Below, piece by piece: positions 1 through 11,885 of a stretch of 64,000 nt of DNA. Position 1 is the first letter of the stretch. Each line of letters opens with the position of its first letter. The translations under genes were made by a program, and so were the position numbers. The DNA is from Simplicillium sp. C3G150-2. Its lineage: Eukaryota > Ascomycota > Sordariomycetes > Hypocreales > Cordycipitaceae. The notes beneath the pieces were generated by a model. The model worked only from the letters and a program-made list of their open reading frames with translations. It did not search any database and was not told the DNA's origin. The stretch lies in NCBI GenBank assembly GCA_022702485.1, contig JAJIYY010000004.1:2542001-2606000 (forward strand), read 5' to 3'.

Positions 1-2749
1 GGACCTTGGCGAATGCGCCATCGATGGTGATCTTGCCAGATCCCTTTGGTGTACCCTTCAATGTAACTACTTGCGTTCTGTAGGGCCCAACAATGGTACT
101 GCCATCAATAGCTTCAAAGTCGACTCCGCTAGCGTTGATGCGAATTGATTCGATCTCGATTTCCACGTCGTATGTATTTTGCAACGTGACTTTGAACTTT
201 GCGGTCTCTCCTGCGACGAGATGCTCTGCAGAAACTTCCGCTGGCTCCTTCAAGAAAGGATTGTATATAAAAGGGTTTACATCCTGAGAGGCACGCGAAG
301 CAGTTGCACCAGGCAAGACGTTACGCGCATGAGGAATCGGTGTTCTTGATACAGGTAAAGGCTCAAGCTCAATGCCTCGTACAAGAAATTCATCCCAATA
401 CTCGGCGTTGGTCTCCCGCATACCCAATCTTTGAGCGAGGGTCCACGTTCTTGCTATACTCGTCGAAAGACGCACTTGTTCGTCTTGGTGTATTAATGGC
501 GAAGCGTCCTCTCGTCTGGGACCAGGAGCGACACCAGATCCGGCCGTGCGCAGCAGATCGCTAGAGAATTTGAGCACTCCATTGAAATCAGGCAACGCCT
601 CGGAGAAGTTTATACACGCTCTCAGAATATTGAGCTTGATGCTGGGGAAGCCAAACAGCCGCGTAGCCAGCTGGCGCTCGACTCTAGCGAGGACAGCTTC
701 GTCTGTATCCTCCTTGGCGCTGTCGGCATCCGTAACAGACTTGTTTCCGGGGTCATATCCCACCACACCATATGATCTGCACAGCAATTCCAAAAACGCC
801 TCGATTCCATGTTCAACATCTCCCTCGCCAAGGTCCAAAGCTATTGAACCTCCACCTTGCTCATGACCTGCAAGCGATACAAGCCCAGCAGCAGGGTGTA
901 CTCCAGCTTCCGCGGCGCCTCGTGTACGTGCTTCAACAAGGCCCCCAATCAGCACTGACACCAACTCCCTTATTACCATTGCCTTCTTTCTTTGATAACC
1001 CAAAGGACCCAAAACAGCCGCGATGCCGCTCAAGATTGATACGCGATCTGCGGTTGTGAGGAGCTCCGTAGCAGAAGAAGGGAATGCCTTGAATAACAAG
1101 TTGGATATTTGCTGTCGTGAGGGTGTAATCGTTAATCGTGGAGATGTCGTTAATTGTGGTTTGCGGAATTGTCCGGTGACTATTATGTCGAGACTGTCTT
1201 GATTCAATCTGCCCTCACAGATGTGAACGGCAGATAAAATCCTGCAGAAGCGTATCGTTGCTTCTGAGAAAGGAAGAGGAGGCAGGCTCTCACTCGATAT
1301 GCGAGAGTAAAGATTAATGATTCTCTCAAGCAACTCCGGTAAAATCACCTGCAGATTTCTCAGGTGCTTTGGCTGGTGAGGATCCATTCCTTCAGGTTCT
1401 GACTTGAGCGCTGATGAAGAGCTAGGACGTTCTTGTGTTGGCATCAGCACAGATGGGACTTGAAAGTCGAGTTTCGTCCATCCAAGTAGAAACAAGTTCA
1501 TCAAGAGAAGTTCCAATGCCTTTCCATGCCAGACATGGTCATTGAGCGACCTGGCAGCTGCAGCTCCCTCACTCAGCTCCTTGAGCGAATCACTCCAACG
1601 ACCGGCCTGCAAGTAAAGAGATCCGATGACAATGGACGCACGTCCCTTGCCTCTCTGTCTCCATTTCTCATTTGCACCACCGGGTCCAAAACCTTGCACT
1701 GAGACCCTGTCCCGACTCGTATCTCTCGTCGTAGGTCCAGACTCAGATCTCGGAAGCTTAGGCTCCGGTGACGTCGGCCCACTCAGCGTACCATCGGAAG
1801 CATTCAAATTCGGCCTTTCGCTCGCGGTCGGCGTAGACGGTCTCCGCGAAGCAGCTGCACCATTTGCATTCGAAGTAGAGCGAGTCGGCACAGGTGGCAT
1901 CGACATGCGTGCTTGCGCCTTATCCAGCGCCCCAGACACCGAGCTAGACCGCATCAGATGCTGCGGCAGCGAGAACTGTGAGTTCCGACGAGCGTTTCCG
2001 CCCGCAGGAGACTCTCCATTCGCCTGTCGCAGCACCGCATAATTACCCGGCGACTCAATCGTAGTCATAGCCTCGAATGACTTAGCTAACGTCGTCATCT
2101 CCGCCAGCAACAGCGACGAAATATTGCACATAACTGTTTTCATAGTCGTTCGTTTCAGTCCATGCGGCGGCGGTATCGTCTCAATGCCCTCGGGCACATT
2201 CAAGTCGTCGGAAGCCGTGTGATCGAACAGCAGCACTTGGTGTACTAGCGCCTTGGGATAATTGTCGCGAAGCTCCTCCAGCTCCTGATACAGGGATCGC
2301 AGGTTGCGCTCCGCAACTGTCCTCCCTGTACCATTTGCAGATTGCCTCTTGCTGAATGTTTCATCGTGCAGCTCCGTGCTGTCAGCTACGGCTATGACTG
2401 CTAGCGGTTCGCGATACAGGTCGAATGGCGAGAGGGCGAGGTGCGACGGCGAGGGCGCATGTGGTATTAAGTCGTAGAATATAGCTCCGTCTGGAAAGGC
2501 CAAAGGCGAAAACATGTCTGCGCATCAAGTCAGTTCTTTCTGTCCGGTATCCGTTTCAAGAATCCTTCCTGTTGGCTGCTCACTTCTATGCGGCCTCGTG
2601 TCGGGGGTTACATCTCGCAGGTGGACCACAGATTCTTCCTGAAGTCTCTCGACAAAGGCTCCAAAGCGCTCTGCTTTGATCTTCCCCAAGGGCAAGAGCA
2701 GAGCCTTGACCCGCGCAGGGGCAATGGGAAGTAAAGGATCGAGGCTCAT
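1..2749 (-). CDS. TRS120: TRAPPII complex subunit Trs120 (TRAPPC9 family), 5' part, runs off left edge
   Basis: N-terminal part of a Trs120/TRAPPC9 protein, called HypA (hypercellular) in Aspergillus. In the family it is a TRAPPII-specific subunit that acts with a Rab GEF on Golgi membranes in late secretory and endocytic traffic. The start is the ATG at 2747-2749, opening MSLDPLLPIAPARVKAL. A 66-bp intron (2518-2583, donor GTGAGC, acceptor GCAG) joins this short first exon to the segment MFSPLAFPDGAIFYDL, and the frame then stays open to base 1. About 890 residues are visible; the family is usually near 1400, so the C-terminal third is missing. Residues about 190-310 are a Ser/Pro/Arg-rich low-complexity insert, as is common in fungal orthologues. 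A single-ORF reading misses it because the left edge has no stop. The opening matches fungal Trs120 strongly; I am confident of the family. Confidence 0.9.
2518..2583 (-). other. Intron 1 of TRS120 gene
   Basis: Donor GTGAGC on the minus strand at 2583 and acceptor GCAG ending at 2518. Splicing joins ...RPHR to N-MFSPLAFPDG in frame. Without it, the first exon hits a stop after 74 codons. Confidence 0.85.
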
Positions 2750-3514
2750 TGTAGCGGGTGGTCAAGCGTCATGGTCCAACAGGCAGCAGCGCAGGTGGCA
2801 ATTCGGTGCTGGTTTCGTTGCTATTGTGAGTTTCGAAATGTCGGCAAAGGAAACAATCAGTCCGCAGTCTCGTCGCAAGCAAAAGAAACAAAGCGGTCGC
2901 TGAGAAAGGCTGACGACAGTGTCGAGTCGATAGCTCAATGTGCCCCTCGGACGAGTTGTCGGTGTCCAGTTGTCGGTGCTGCTGTGGTGGGTCTCCCGTC
3001 CAGGAGCTCAACAGCGGGAACAGGGAGTTCGGACACACTTTTTTACGGGCCCGAGCGCCAACGCTGTGGCTGTTTAGCGCATTACAGGGCGTCACAGCAC
3101 CCTACAGCGCCCTATGGGGGAGATGGCAGCGCTGTATTCGCGCGAGTGCACTGATTGGCCACTAAACTCCACCGCCGTGCAGTGGTGCGATCTGATCTTG
3201 CAGCAACACCATCGTGCTGGCGCTCACTGTGCAACGACAGTTCATCACCATGAGCACTATTTAATCAGTGGTTTAATTGTTTATTTTTATTTATCGATCA
3301 AGGTACCGAGACACATTTTTTGAACGCTGTAACTTCAAATTTAATCAACAGTATGATACACTAGGTCCCAATCCTTCCCAAATTCCATCTCTATCATAGA
3401 AGCATCAATACAGGGTATAAATAATTCAAATGCCGCTCGTCCATGTCTAAGTTTAACGCCTCAAGTCCCGTATCCGTCTATATGCTCGCATAAAATAATC
3501 AATCCGCATCCAGA
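2750..3514. other. Intergenic: TRS120 promoter and SDR-gene 3' flank
   Basis: Holds the upstream region of the leftward TRS120 gene and the 3' flank of the leftward SDR-like gene. Several overlapping open frames on both strands (for example 2769-3095 minus and 2771-3154 plus) have no recognisable protein and look like chance. The stretch 3040-3150 repeats short CAGCGCC/ACAGC words without a clear array. The 3240-3500 part is AT-rich, fitting a 3' UTR. Confidence 0.5.
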
Positions 3515-4736
3515 TCAAGTCGTCATAGCCTCGGGGCTCACATCATCCTTGACGCCGCCTCCAGCTCTCGCCTCCTGCTGCAGCTCACTCTCAAAGATGT
3601 CAACTGCAAGACTAGCATCAACAAAGTCTTCCATCTCCTCAGTGACAGTCTTGAGTTTCTCTTGAACAGCAATCGCGCCCTCTGCGCCGACAATATGTCG
3701 GGCGGGAGGGTTCTCATGGCCGCCAATTGCCGTCACAGCATGAATCGTCTCAGCTACAAGCTTGTCGACAGCACCAGACGGAAGTTTTGGATATCGCTGA
3801 ATAATCTCACCGTGGCCAATATCTGGCTCTAGACTGGCGCTGTCGGGTGACATGGGGTAATCCTCGAGGTCCAGTGGTGGCGGCATGGCTGTCTCTGGGT
3901 CGGTGTTGAGGACATTGGTCAGCATGTCGCGCATCGTAGGCGCTTCATTGAAGCTTTGGGCGTATGCGGCAATCTGGGGCGCGAAAACAAGGCGATTAGT
4001 GAGAGACTGAATCTCCTTGTTGGGCTGCACGATCGTGACTTTGATGTTGAAGGGCGCAATTTCAAAGGCCAAGGAGTCGCAGTATCCTTCGAGAGCCCAC
4101 GTCGCGGCGGTGTACATGGACATGCCGGGGGTGCCGATGTGGCCTCCAATGCTGGTGAGGACCATGATGTGGCCGGTATGCTGGCTGCGGAACAGCGGCA
4201 GAGCTGCCTTGATGAAATTGACCTGTGAAAAATAAATGGACTCGAATTGGTCCCTGACGAGGTTCCTGGTGATGGGTGTGGTCGACAGCTCTTCGACTGT
4301 GCCAATGACGGCTGATGGGACACAAATTAGCGGTCGGCAATTGAGACGCGTTCTGCGCAGGAAGCTTCATCATACCTTCAGACTTGCAGCAAAGCAAGAT
4401 GTCAATGCGGCCAAAGACCTGCACTGCTTCAGCCACAGCAGCACCGCAGCTGCTCATGACTCGACCATCGCATCGAATGCCTCGGATCCTGTCTTTCCAG
4501 CCTTCGCGGTCTCTGCGTGAGCTCTTGCACTCGGCAATCAGCTCCTTGAACTCGGAGCTGCGTTCCTCGTGCTCAATCTCGTGAGGCGGCAAGCATGCGA
4601 CGACGTAGTCACCATGCGCCAGTAGCATGCGCATCAGGCGAACCGCTAGCGGTGAGAGCGCAGCCGTGAGAAGCCATGTTCGAGGCGAATTGTGTGTCGC
4701 TGTTGGAGGCGGAGAAGAAGCGTCAGCGTCATCCAT
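3515..4736 (-). CDS. SDR-fold protein with degenerate catalytic motifs
   Basis: Two exons (4376-4736 and 3515-4311, intron 4312-4375) give 385 residues. The middle reads as a short-chain dehydrogenase/reductase: ...FIKAALPLFR..HTGHIMVLTSIGG..., then the YxxxK-type segment and ALEGYCDSLAFEIAPFNIKV. Classical active-site features are missing. The Gly-rich TGxxxGxG loop reads TAALSPLA (about residue 24), the NNAG motif reads CKSE, and the catalytic lysine of YxxxK is Thr191 (SMYTAATW; Tyr187 kept, Ser174 kept). It may therefore be a non-enzymatic Rossmann protein or use another mechanism. About 110 C-terminal residues are acidic and outside the usual 250-residue SDR core. The start follows in-frame phase and the lack of an earlier in-frame ATG. 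Fold is confident; function is unknown. Confidence 0.8.
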
Positions 4737-5140
4737 GATTCCGAAGGGTTGTGGTTAAAAAAATATTGGGAGGCTCGTAAAAAAGGGAATCAATCTCTCG
4801 CTAATTGATTGTCATCCGACTTTTTTGTCCACAATTGCTACTCGCGACAGATCTGATACAGAACCATGCGGGTGCGGCTAAGCTGTGATGCAACAGGACG
4901 CGAAAGGGTCTTTGTCGGGGATAAGATTGCAGAGAGAGATTGAGCGAGGTTGAGGCATGAGCAAAGTAGGCAATGTCTTATTGAACGAATTGGAGCGGGG
5001 TCATGATGGCTGGAGAGAAAAGAGAGTGAAGTTTAAAACAAGACAATGAAGAAGAAGAAGAGGGTAGACGGGCAGTGCGACAGGACAAGACAAGACCAGA
5101 AAATGTGGCAAAATATAGACCAGGCCGTGATTTTCATTTT

Positions 5141-5159
5141 CGAAATATGAAATATTTCG
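5141..5159. repeat. Perfect short inverted repeat
   Basis: Eight-base arms CGAAATAT / ATATTTCG flank a 3-base loop. It lies in the pyrimidine-rich upstream region of the SDR-like gene, inside the candidate leader intron. It could be a dimeric regulator site or a hairpin; chance is possible at this size. Confidence 0.5.
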
Positions 5160-5410
5160 GGGGCATTTTTTTTCTGAGCAATAAAAATGACGAACCGAAA
5201 AAGTAAAGGAAAAGGACAAAGGGAACCCGGTAGTTGCGACGAGACACAGAAAACCAAGTTTTTTTTCCCTTGTTCTTCCTCTCGTCCTATGCCATTGTTG
5301 TCTTTGGCAGAGACTAATGGGCCGAAAGTCATAGAATGAAACAAGCAAACGGTTGATGTAATAGGATACGGCGCCGAGTAGCTTCGGGGCCCTGGGGCTG
5401 TTGTACTTAC

Positions 5411-5480
5411 GGAATGAGGGGGCAGGCCGACCAGCTTCGGGGCGCGTAGGTCCAGCTGCAGCCATTCGGGTAGCGGCCAT
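5411..5480 (-). other. Possible leader exon with short upstream ORF
   Basis: On the minus strand ATG at 5480 sits in a strong context (ACCATGGCC) and runs 23 codons (MAATRMAAAGPTRPEAGRPA...) to a perfect donor GTAAGT at 5410. A pyrimidine-rich tract ending CTCTCCAG (acceptor at 5010-5012) would join it to ten more codons and a stop, all upstream of the SDR-like ATG at 4736. If used, this is a spliced 5' leader with an upstream ORF of 33 codons. Purely sequence inference, with no transcript evidence. Confidence 0.25.
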
Positions 5481-8400
5481 GGTTCTGGATTTAAAAGAGC
5501 ATAGCAGACGGAGCGTAGCGTCTAAGCCGAACGAAGATCTATGTCTAAAACGAGAAGGTATTGTTGTTTAAAAGCGAAGACGATTGGAAGAAACAACTTA
5601 GAAATGCTCGAGAGTAAGAGAGAGGATGGAACGAGTAAATAAGAAGGGAATGAATGAATGGCACAATGGGAGAGAAGGAACGAAGCACGAGAAAGCAAGG
5701 GAACACTCCAGGTAATAAATGTATAGAACGGACAGGCCAAACACAAACCACAGCACTTTACATTAGAACAGCAAAGGAAACAAAATAGCCCATGCAACAT
5801 AGGCTAGCCCCTCCTCGTGCCCAAAAGCAGAAGTGACCTAGAACTAAATTAGAATCCAAAATCGACAAAGACAGGAGGATCCCAGGATAGGATACCATCC
5901 GCAGCCCATCCAAGTAGCCACACAAGCACCACCACCACCCACAAACCAACGGCACAGGCAGCCAAGAGCGATTTCACCGTTCGGAGGAGGCGCACACCCC
6001 CCTTGGGGCGGATTCCCCCTTCACGCCCCTCCCCTCCCCCCCTTCATCTGCTGCCAGGGACCATCCATGGGTGCCTTTCTGGGTAGTGTACTTTGCTGCG
6101 TGTGCTTTCTGCCGTTCGATCACTTGGACAAAGTGCGAAGCGGAAGCTCCATTCGACCCAATCTACCCATAGTATTGCCCCAACTAGCTTATACAGCAGC
6201 ATCCTATAGTCTACGCCCGAAGGCTTGGCACTCTACAGAAGGGGCGTTGACGAAAGCAACCGACTCAAGTATATGCTTCCGATTTTGGGGGTCAATTGGA
6301 CTAAACCTAGGGCTAGATTGCTGGTCCTGCTTGTACTTCTGTGGCCATTCCGGTGAACTGATTGAGCTTGCATACGTCTTTTGGGGGGACTAGACAAGAC
6401 TAGGCCAGGACAGCCTGCCGCTAATGCACACACTAAGCTGGGATAGGCTGGCTTTGGGAACTCGGCAAACCAAACCTATTCATCGCCGCTGTCGCATCGC
6501 ACGACCGTGATTCTGCAGAGTTACACCAGCATTCCCACGCCACGCCAAAACTCTGTTTGATCTGCTTTGTTTCTGACCGCATAAGGCCCTGCTCTTAGCT
6601 ATATTTCCTTATGGTTACTTGAGCTACTTTTCTTGACCCATTGACCTTCCCCTCGTTCAATAATCACCCGAATGACGAAATGTCACTCTTCAGCCATTAA
6701 TCCACTACTGCCATCTTCACCACCAGTCACCTAAATGGTTACATCCCGTTGCTCTCGTCATTGTGGATAATACACTGCCAGCCCAGGTTTCGAGTTTCCG
6801 AAATCCCGGGAATCGCTCATATCCGGAGCACCATGCCCTTCTTCGCCGGCTCACTCTCATTTTGTTTTGACCCTGCCGCGCCCATAGAAATATGGCGAAG
6901 TGAGCCCTCTTTAGCGATCGGACAGACCGTTATTGAACGCTTACTTTGATGGAGATTTTGACAACGGGGAAATTATGGGCTCATTCTTTTGTGAAACTGG
7001 GTTGCTCGAGTCATCCAACCCAATTGGTTAATTCGTCCAGGCCATTGACAAGTAAATTGCAATTTTTCAGACTATTTTTGCTCTCGTCGTCACCTTCTGA
7101 CTTTCAGCGCCCTGGCGCAGTCAATCCAGGACGACCATCAGAGACAATACCGGGGGGCAGGCAGCAGTGAACAACCTCCAACAGTTTGACAAATATTCGA
7201 AGGGGGTGTGTTGTAGGGGTGTGGCCCTTGAAGAAAGGTCTCCAAAGTTCCAGTTTTAGCAGCGAGTCCTTACCGAACCAATTCTCTTGGTCTTTTTCAG
7301 GGCTAAATTCAGTTTAGAGTGTTGATAATTAGCCCCCATCTTGGACCGTCGGCATGTCGCAATCAAGACATGACTTGGGCTCTTCAAGGCAAAAGATCAG
7401 TTGGTATTTCCACATTTTTTTTTTTGCTTTTGGTCACATAGCCGTTGGTCAAACTTGAGTTCCCCCAAATTGTCTGAGAATCCTGCGTGTCTCTGCGCGT
7501 TGCGTGCGAACCCGTCCATGTCTCACAGCAGTGGGAAGTGTGTTGACTCGCAAGGCTTGAACGCCCCCATTCCCAATGCTCCCTCATGAGGTCACCTAGA
7601 AAAGGTCAATCCCTGGAATGGGGGTGGGCAACGTCCATGACCAAGACAAAAGCTCTCCAACTTTTTTTTGGAGATGCAAAAACCAAGTCAAGGTTTCGAA
7701 GCCCCAACATGCAGGTCGAAGGCGCATCCTAGCGCTTGATATGCACAAGGACGGAGTACTCTTTTCCTGCAAGGTACATCCCTGTTCAGCCTCTTCATCT
7801 GTTGCCCTTGGAGCGTGACCTGTCAGTTCGCTTTGTGGCCGAACATGATTCGAAGCCAATTATAGAAAAGGCGGAGGAATGTCTTTCATCTGGATCGTCA
7901 TTTTCTTCTCTTTGCCAACAAACAATGCCCTCGCTTAGACGAGACACAGCGAAACTTTGACCTTTGAAGCTAATGAGAAAATCACGGCATGTCGACTCAC
8001 CTGCCGGGGCCTCTGCCGCTCGCTCTTCTGGTCACCACTCAGGTACCGGGACAATAGCTGGCGGGATTGGCGGGGGGTTGTTGCCCAATGCGCTACGCTT
8101 GTGAGAGACACCAACCAACGTTGCGGCCACAACTTAACGTTCGGCGACCAGTTTTACTGCCCGCTGACCCCTTTACAGGCTGCAGGGCTTGAGGGCCTAA
8201 CGTTACGAGCCTGTTGTCGGTAGTGGAGGCTCAATTGAGCTCGGCGCAAAGCCGTCACATCTCGATCTTCGACTCCTTTTACACCCTCAACTACCTTGCA
8301 CGAGTTTACCTAACCCGACGCTCAAAAGTGTGCGCCAGCATGCGCAAACCTAGTTGAAGTCTTCCTCGACACAATGCGACCTCAATAACTCCCCAACCGC

Positions 8401-10181
8401 AGTCCAGCGCATCATGCGCCCCAGCGCCCTCAAGCACGACTTTGACTCCACGGAACCCCCCAAACCTTCTAGACGGTTTCTGTGGATTTTGTTTCCTGTC
8501 GCCTCTTCCTAAACTCCACCCCAGGAGCCCTACTGACCCAAGCCTCCGGAGGGTATTACAGTGGAGGTTGTTGCGCTGGAGAGTAAGCCCAAAGCCACCG
8601 GTGTACTCACTCACACCTGTTTCCTTTCAAGGTTGTTGACAAGGTTTGGTTGGAAGCCTATTCGCTAGCGCCACAACTGTTACGACTCCATCCTTGATCC
8701 CTTTCATCTCCCCTACGATACCGGATAGGGCGCCCGCGCTTACGTCCGTCGAAAAAGCATCTCCTATCACGTAAATACATCCATCGCGGCCAACTACTCG
8801 AACATGGAAATCAATTCACCGATTCGCTCACCTAATTCTTCTTTGCATCATGCAGGTCTCCCCCCCCCTCAGCCATGCGGCCCTATTCCCGGTACTATCT
8901 CGCATGCACACTCTATTTCGCCATGCATGCGCCGTAAGCCACCGCCCTGGATGTTACGGAATGGCTGCACTGCCCGGGCCCTATCCCAGTCCACAAGGCG
9001 ATGCGAGAATCATTGTTTTATGCAATATCACCCAATGTGTAATCATATTTTCTGATCTGATTGGCCCTTCGGCACCAATTGGACCGTTTACGAGAAACAC
9101 AACGTCGCAGAGCTTCGGCCACGGCGAAAAGCCCTCGCTCCATGTCCAATCACAATCACCAGACGCCTCAATTTTTTATCATCGCTGCAACGCCTCAATC
9201 TTTTCTTTTCTTCATCTCACGTATATGCACTGTAACCCAACCCTTCACAGATGGAAGATTCCGTGTCGCGCCAAGCCAAGAATCACACCGTTCAATGTAA
9301 CCATACCCTTTTCTCACCCAGTGAAGCCACGACACGACCAAAAAAATCACACCCTTGAGATTCCTGTTCAACATCCCATTCGATTATGAGACATTTTCTT
9401 GGGTTTCCTCACCCCCCGTGCCAATTTCGTCCTGAATCACACAAAAAAGGATCATCATTGCTGCCAAGAATAGCTCTGGCACATTCTTCGCCGTGGATGT
9501 GACTTGCTCAACATGTCTTTAAATTAATTGTTGCCAATTTAGCACGTTTTCAACCAAGACCTTGTCTCACTTGTTTTTTTTTACATGTCTTCTTCCCCAC
9601 GTGGTGACGGCTAGCCCGTCAAATTACATCGGCCAAGTTCCATTTTCCAACACTTGTTGCTTTAAATAACAACCTAGGCATAATCACACCTGTGTATAAT
9701 CACACCCAAGTAAAACTGTCGCATACCGATCCAATTGCGACATATGTGCTGTCAGAGAGAAGGCTGACGCGGTGAACGCTGACTCACGACAGCCGAATCA
9801 CCTCAGACATCGTTATCTCGGCTTGCTGGGGTGCCGTGCCGTCTTGGCCTTCAGGTACGGCTGGTTTGCCGAAGGGTACGGCGGCTGTGAATGGTGTGAT
9901 GAACGAGCAACGAGCATGTGTACTGTCAGAGTTTTTGTCGCCAATTGCGGCTGTGAAGAAGGGAGATGTTGAATGTACCGATAGTGAAATTGCTGTCGCG
10001 GCAGAAATGTGTCTCAATAAACGTGTCTCAATAAGGGTTGGTGCCTTATGAGTCTTGTCAATGTACTTGATTAAATTTGTGACTGTACAGAAATAGCTCG
10101 CTAGTCTTTGTGATTGCTATTCAAAATTAAATTCATTCATCCCATCATTTGAATCCGATTCGTCCAACGACGTTTGTCCTT

Positions 10182-11885
10182 CTACTCCTTGCCAGCGCGA
10201 ACCTCGTGCGTGCTTTGAGGAGAAGCCAGCTCGGGCTCGCCAGCCAACTTTCTCTCGTACGCTTCCGTAACGCCAAAGAGCTCGTCCATCTTTTCCAAAC
10301 TGATACCCTTGGTTTCGGGCACAAAGAAGAAGACGAATAGACTCATCAGGAAGCAGAAACTACCAAACATGAAGAACATTCCGTATCCGGCCGTGCCCAT
10401 GGTGCGTTGCATAGTGAGGACGGCTGTATAATAATCAGTAAGACGACACATCAAGCAATATAAATGACAAAACTTACAGCGAGCTGCAACGAAGTTGAAA
10501 AGCCACTGAGTACCAGCACCTAAGGCCACGTTGGTGGCGCGAAGACGAGCGGTAGGAATTTCGCTGACCACAATCCAGCAAGCAGGGCCCCAGCCGAATT
10601 GGAAGAAACTACGTTGGTTGTTAGCAAAGAGGCGTCTTGCTACCAGATTTGATTGCACTTACCCAGCCCAGAGATAGATACAGGTGATAGCGACGTAGCC
10701 AAAGGCGTCCACTTTCTGGCCCTTCACAGGAGGGTCAGTTCTACCATAGATACCGACGATGTACAAAACGATGCCCTGTAGAGCACCAGTGATAATCAAA
10801 CTCTTGCGGCGACCCAGAGAATCGGCGACAAAGGTGAGGAAGATGAAGCAGGCTACAAACTTTACAACTCCGTATACACCAGTAGCGAACAAGGACGAAT
10901 CAGACTTGCTCAAACCCAGGTTGTCGAAAATTTGAGGTGCATAATAGTTGATGGCGTTGACACCAGTCATCTGCTGGCAAATCATGAGAATGACGGTAAT
11001 GATAGCTCGCTTGCGGTTTCCGGGGATCGTCCACATTTCCTTTAGCAAGGTCTTAGTGCTGGCGTCGCCGGTGAGCTGGCGTTCCATCTCCAGCTGCTCA
11101 GACATTTCACGAATCTCTTCTCGGACGTATCCAGAATCAGCAGGCAGTCCGCGCATTTTCGCTAAAACGACAGTAGCCTCTTCCCAGTTGTCCTCCTTGG
11201 CGAGCCATCGGGGGCTTTCGGGGGCAAAGAACATTCCAAGAACCAATAGAACCGCTGGTAGGGCTTGCAGAGCAAGGGGAAGGATAAACTGGGCGGCACC
11301 CTTGATGTGCAATAGCGAGCCATAGTTGACCCAGAAAGCAACCATGATGCCGAAAACGATGAAGAGCTGGTAGAAGGCAGTCAATCCGCCACGAATGGCT
11401 CGAGGTGCGCATTCAGAGACGTAGAGGGGAGTCAGAGTAGAGGCAGCGCCACATGCTAGACCGGCGATGAATCGACCGACGTACATGACAGCCAGGTTGC
11501 CGTGAGCCGCAGAGCCCGCTTGAAAGGCGACACCGATGCTAGTAAGGACACCAGTGGCCATGAGGCACCAGCGACGACCATAGCGGTCGGCGAACCAACC
11601 AGTGACGAAACAAGCAGCAAAGCAGCCAGCTTGCAGGGTAGAGACAATATTTTGCGAGAGGTTATCCTTTGCAGGCTGAGACTTGTCGGTGTATCCAAAT
11701 CTTGCTTGGGCGGACTTCATGTTGAGGACACCACCAATGGCGCCAGTGTCCCAGCCAAAGAGCATGCCACCGAAGCACGACGCGCACACGAGGGCGAAGA
11801 CACGCCATCCGTAAATCTCCTCGGGGTCATGTTTCATGGCATCATTACGAACGATGGCGCGGAGAATCTTGGCGGTTACGGCCAT
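10182..11885 (-). CDS. MFS sugar porter (quinate/hexose transporter type)
   Basis: Three exons (10663-11885, 10478-10608, 10182-10423; introns of 54 bp each) give 531 residues, normal for the family. It is a 12-helix plasma-membrane symporter of the sugar porter family. Visible signatures: WDTGAIGG in helix 1, the loop motif GWFADRYGRR after helix 2, GRFIAGLACGAAS, PESPRWLAKE before the central loop, QQMTGVNAINYYAP in helix 7, a second DSLGRR loop, and PETKG at the C-terminal end of helix 12. Splicing restores the helix 10 segment ...LWAGFFQFGWGPACW. The N-terminus GWRVFALVCASCFGGMLFGWDTG and general look suggest the quinate-permease branch, but substrate cannot be assigned. It sits next to a DUF2264 gene on the same strand, possibly a small catabolic pair (inference). 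Confidence 0.92.

Larger units (their letters stand above)
4737..10181. other. 5.4-kb stretch without a convincing gene
   Basis: Lies between the 5' end of the leftward SDR-like gene and the 3' end of the leftward transporter gene. The minus strand is pyrimidine-rich at about 5020-5070 and 5560-5740, like fungal promoter or 5'-leader DNA. A possible leader exon is at 5411-5480 and a perfect hairpin at 5141-5159. Open frames such as 6067-6393 plus, 8850-9389 plus and 9784-10017 minus have no recognised domain and no consistent splice partners. Short direct repeats occur near 9679-9710 (ATAATCACACC twice) and 10009-10034 (GTGTCTCAATAA twice). A ncRNA or a very fragmented gene cannot be excluded. 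Confidence 0.5.

Noticed and set aside
2769..3154. Overlapping frames on both strands upstream of TRS120
   Set aside because: Opposed frames of similar length in promoter DNA; neither has protein features.
8850..9389. 179-codon open frame on the plus strand
   Set aside because: No signal, domain or splice partners; Pro/His/Thr/Cys-rich chance translation in the gene-free block.
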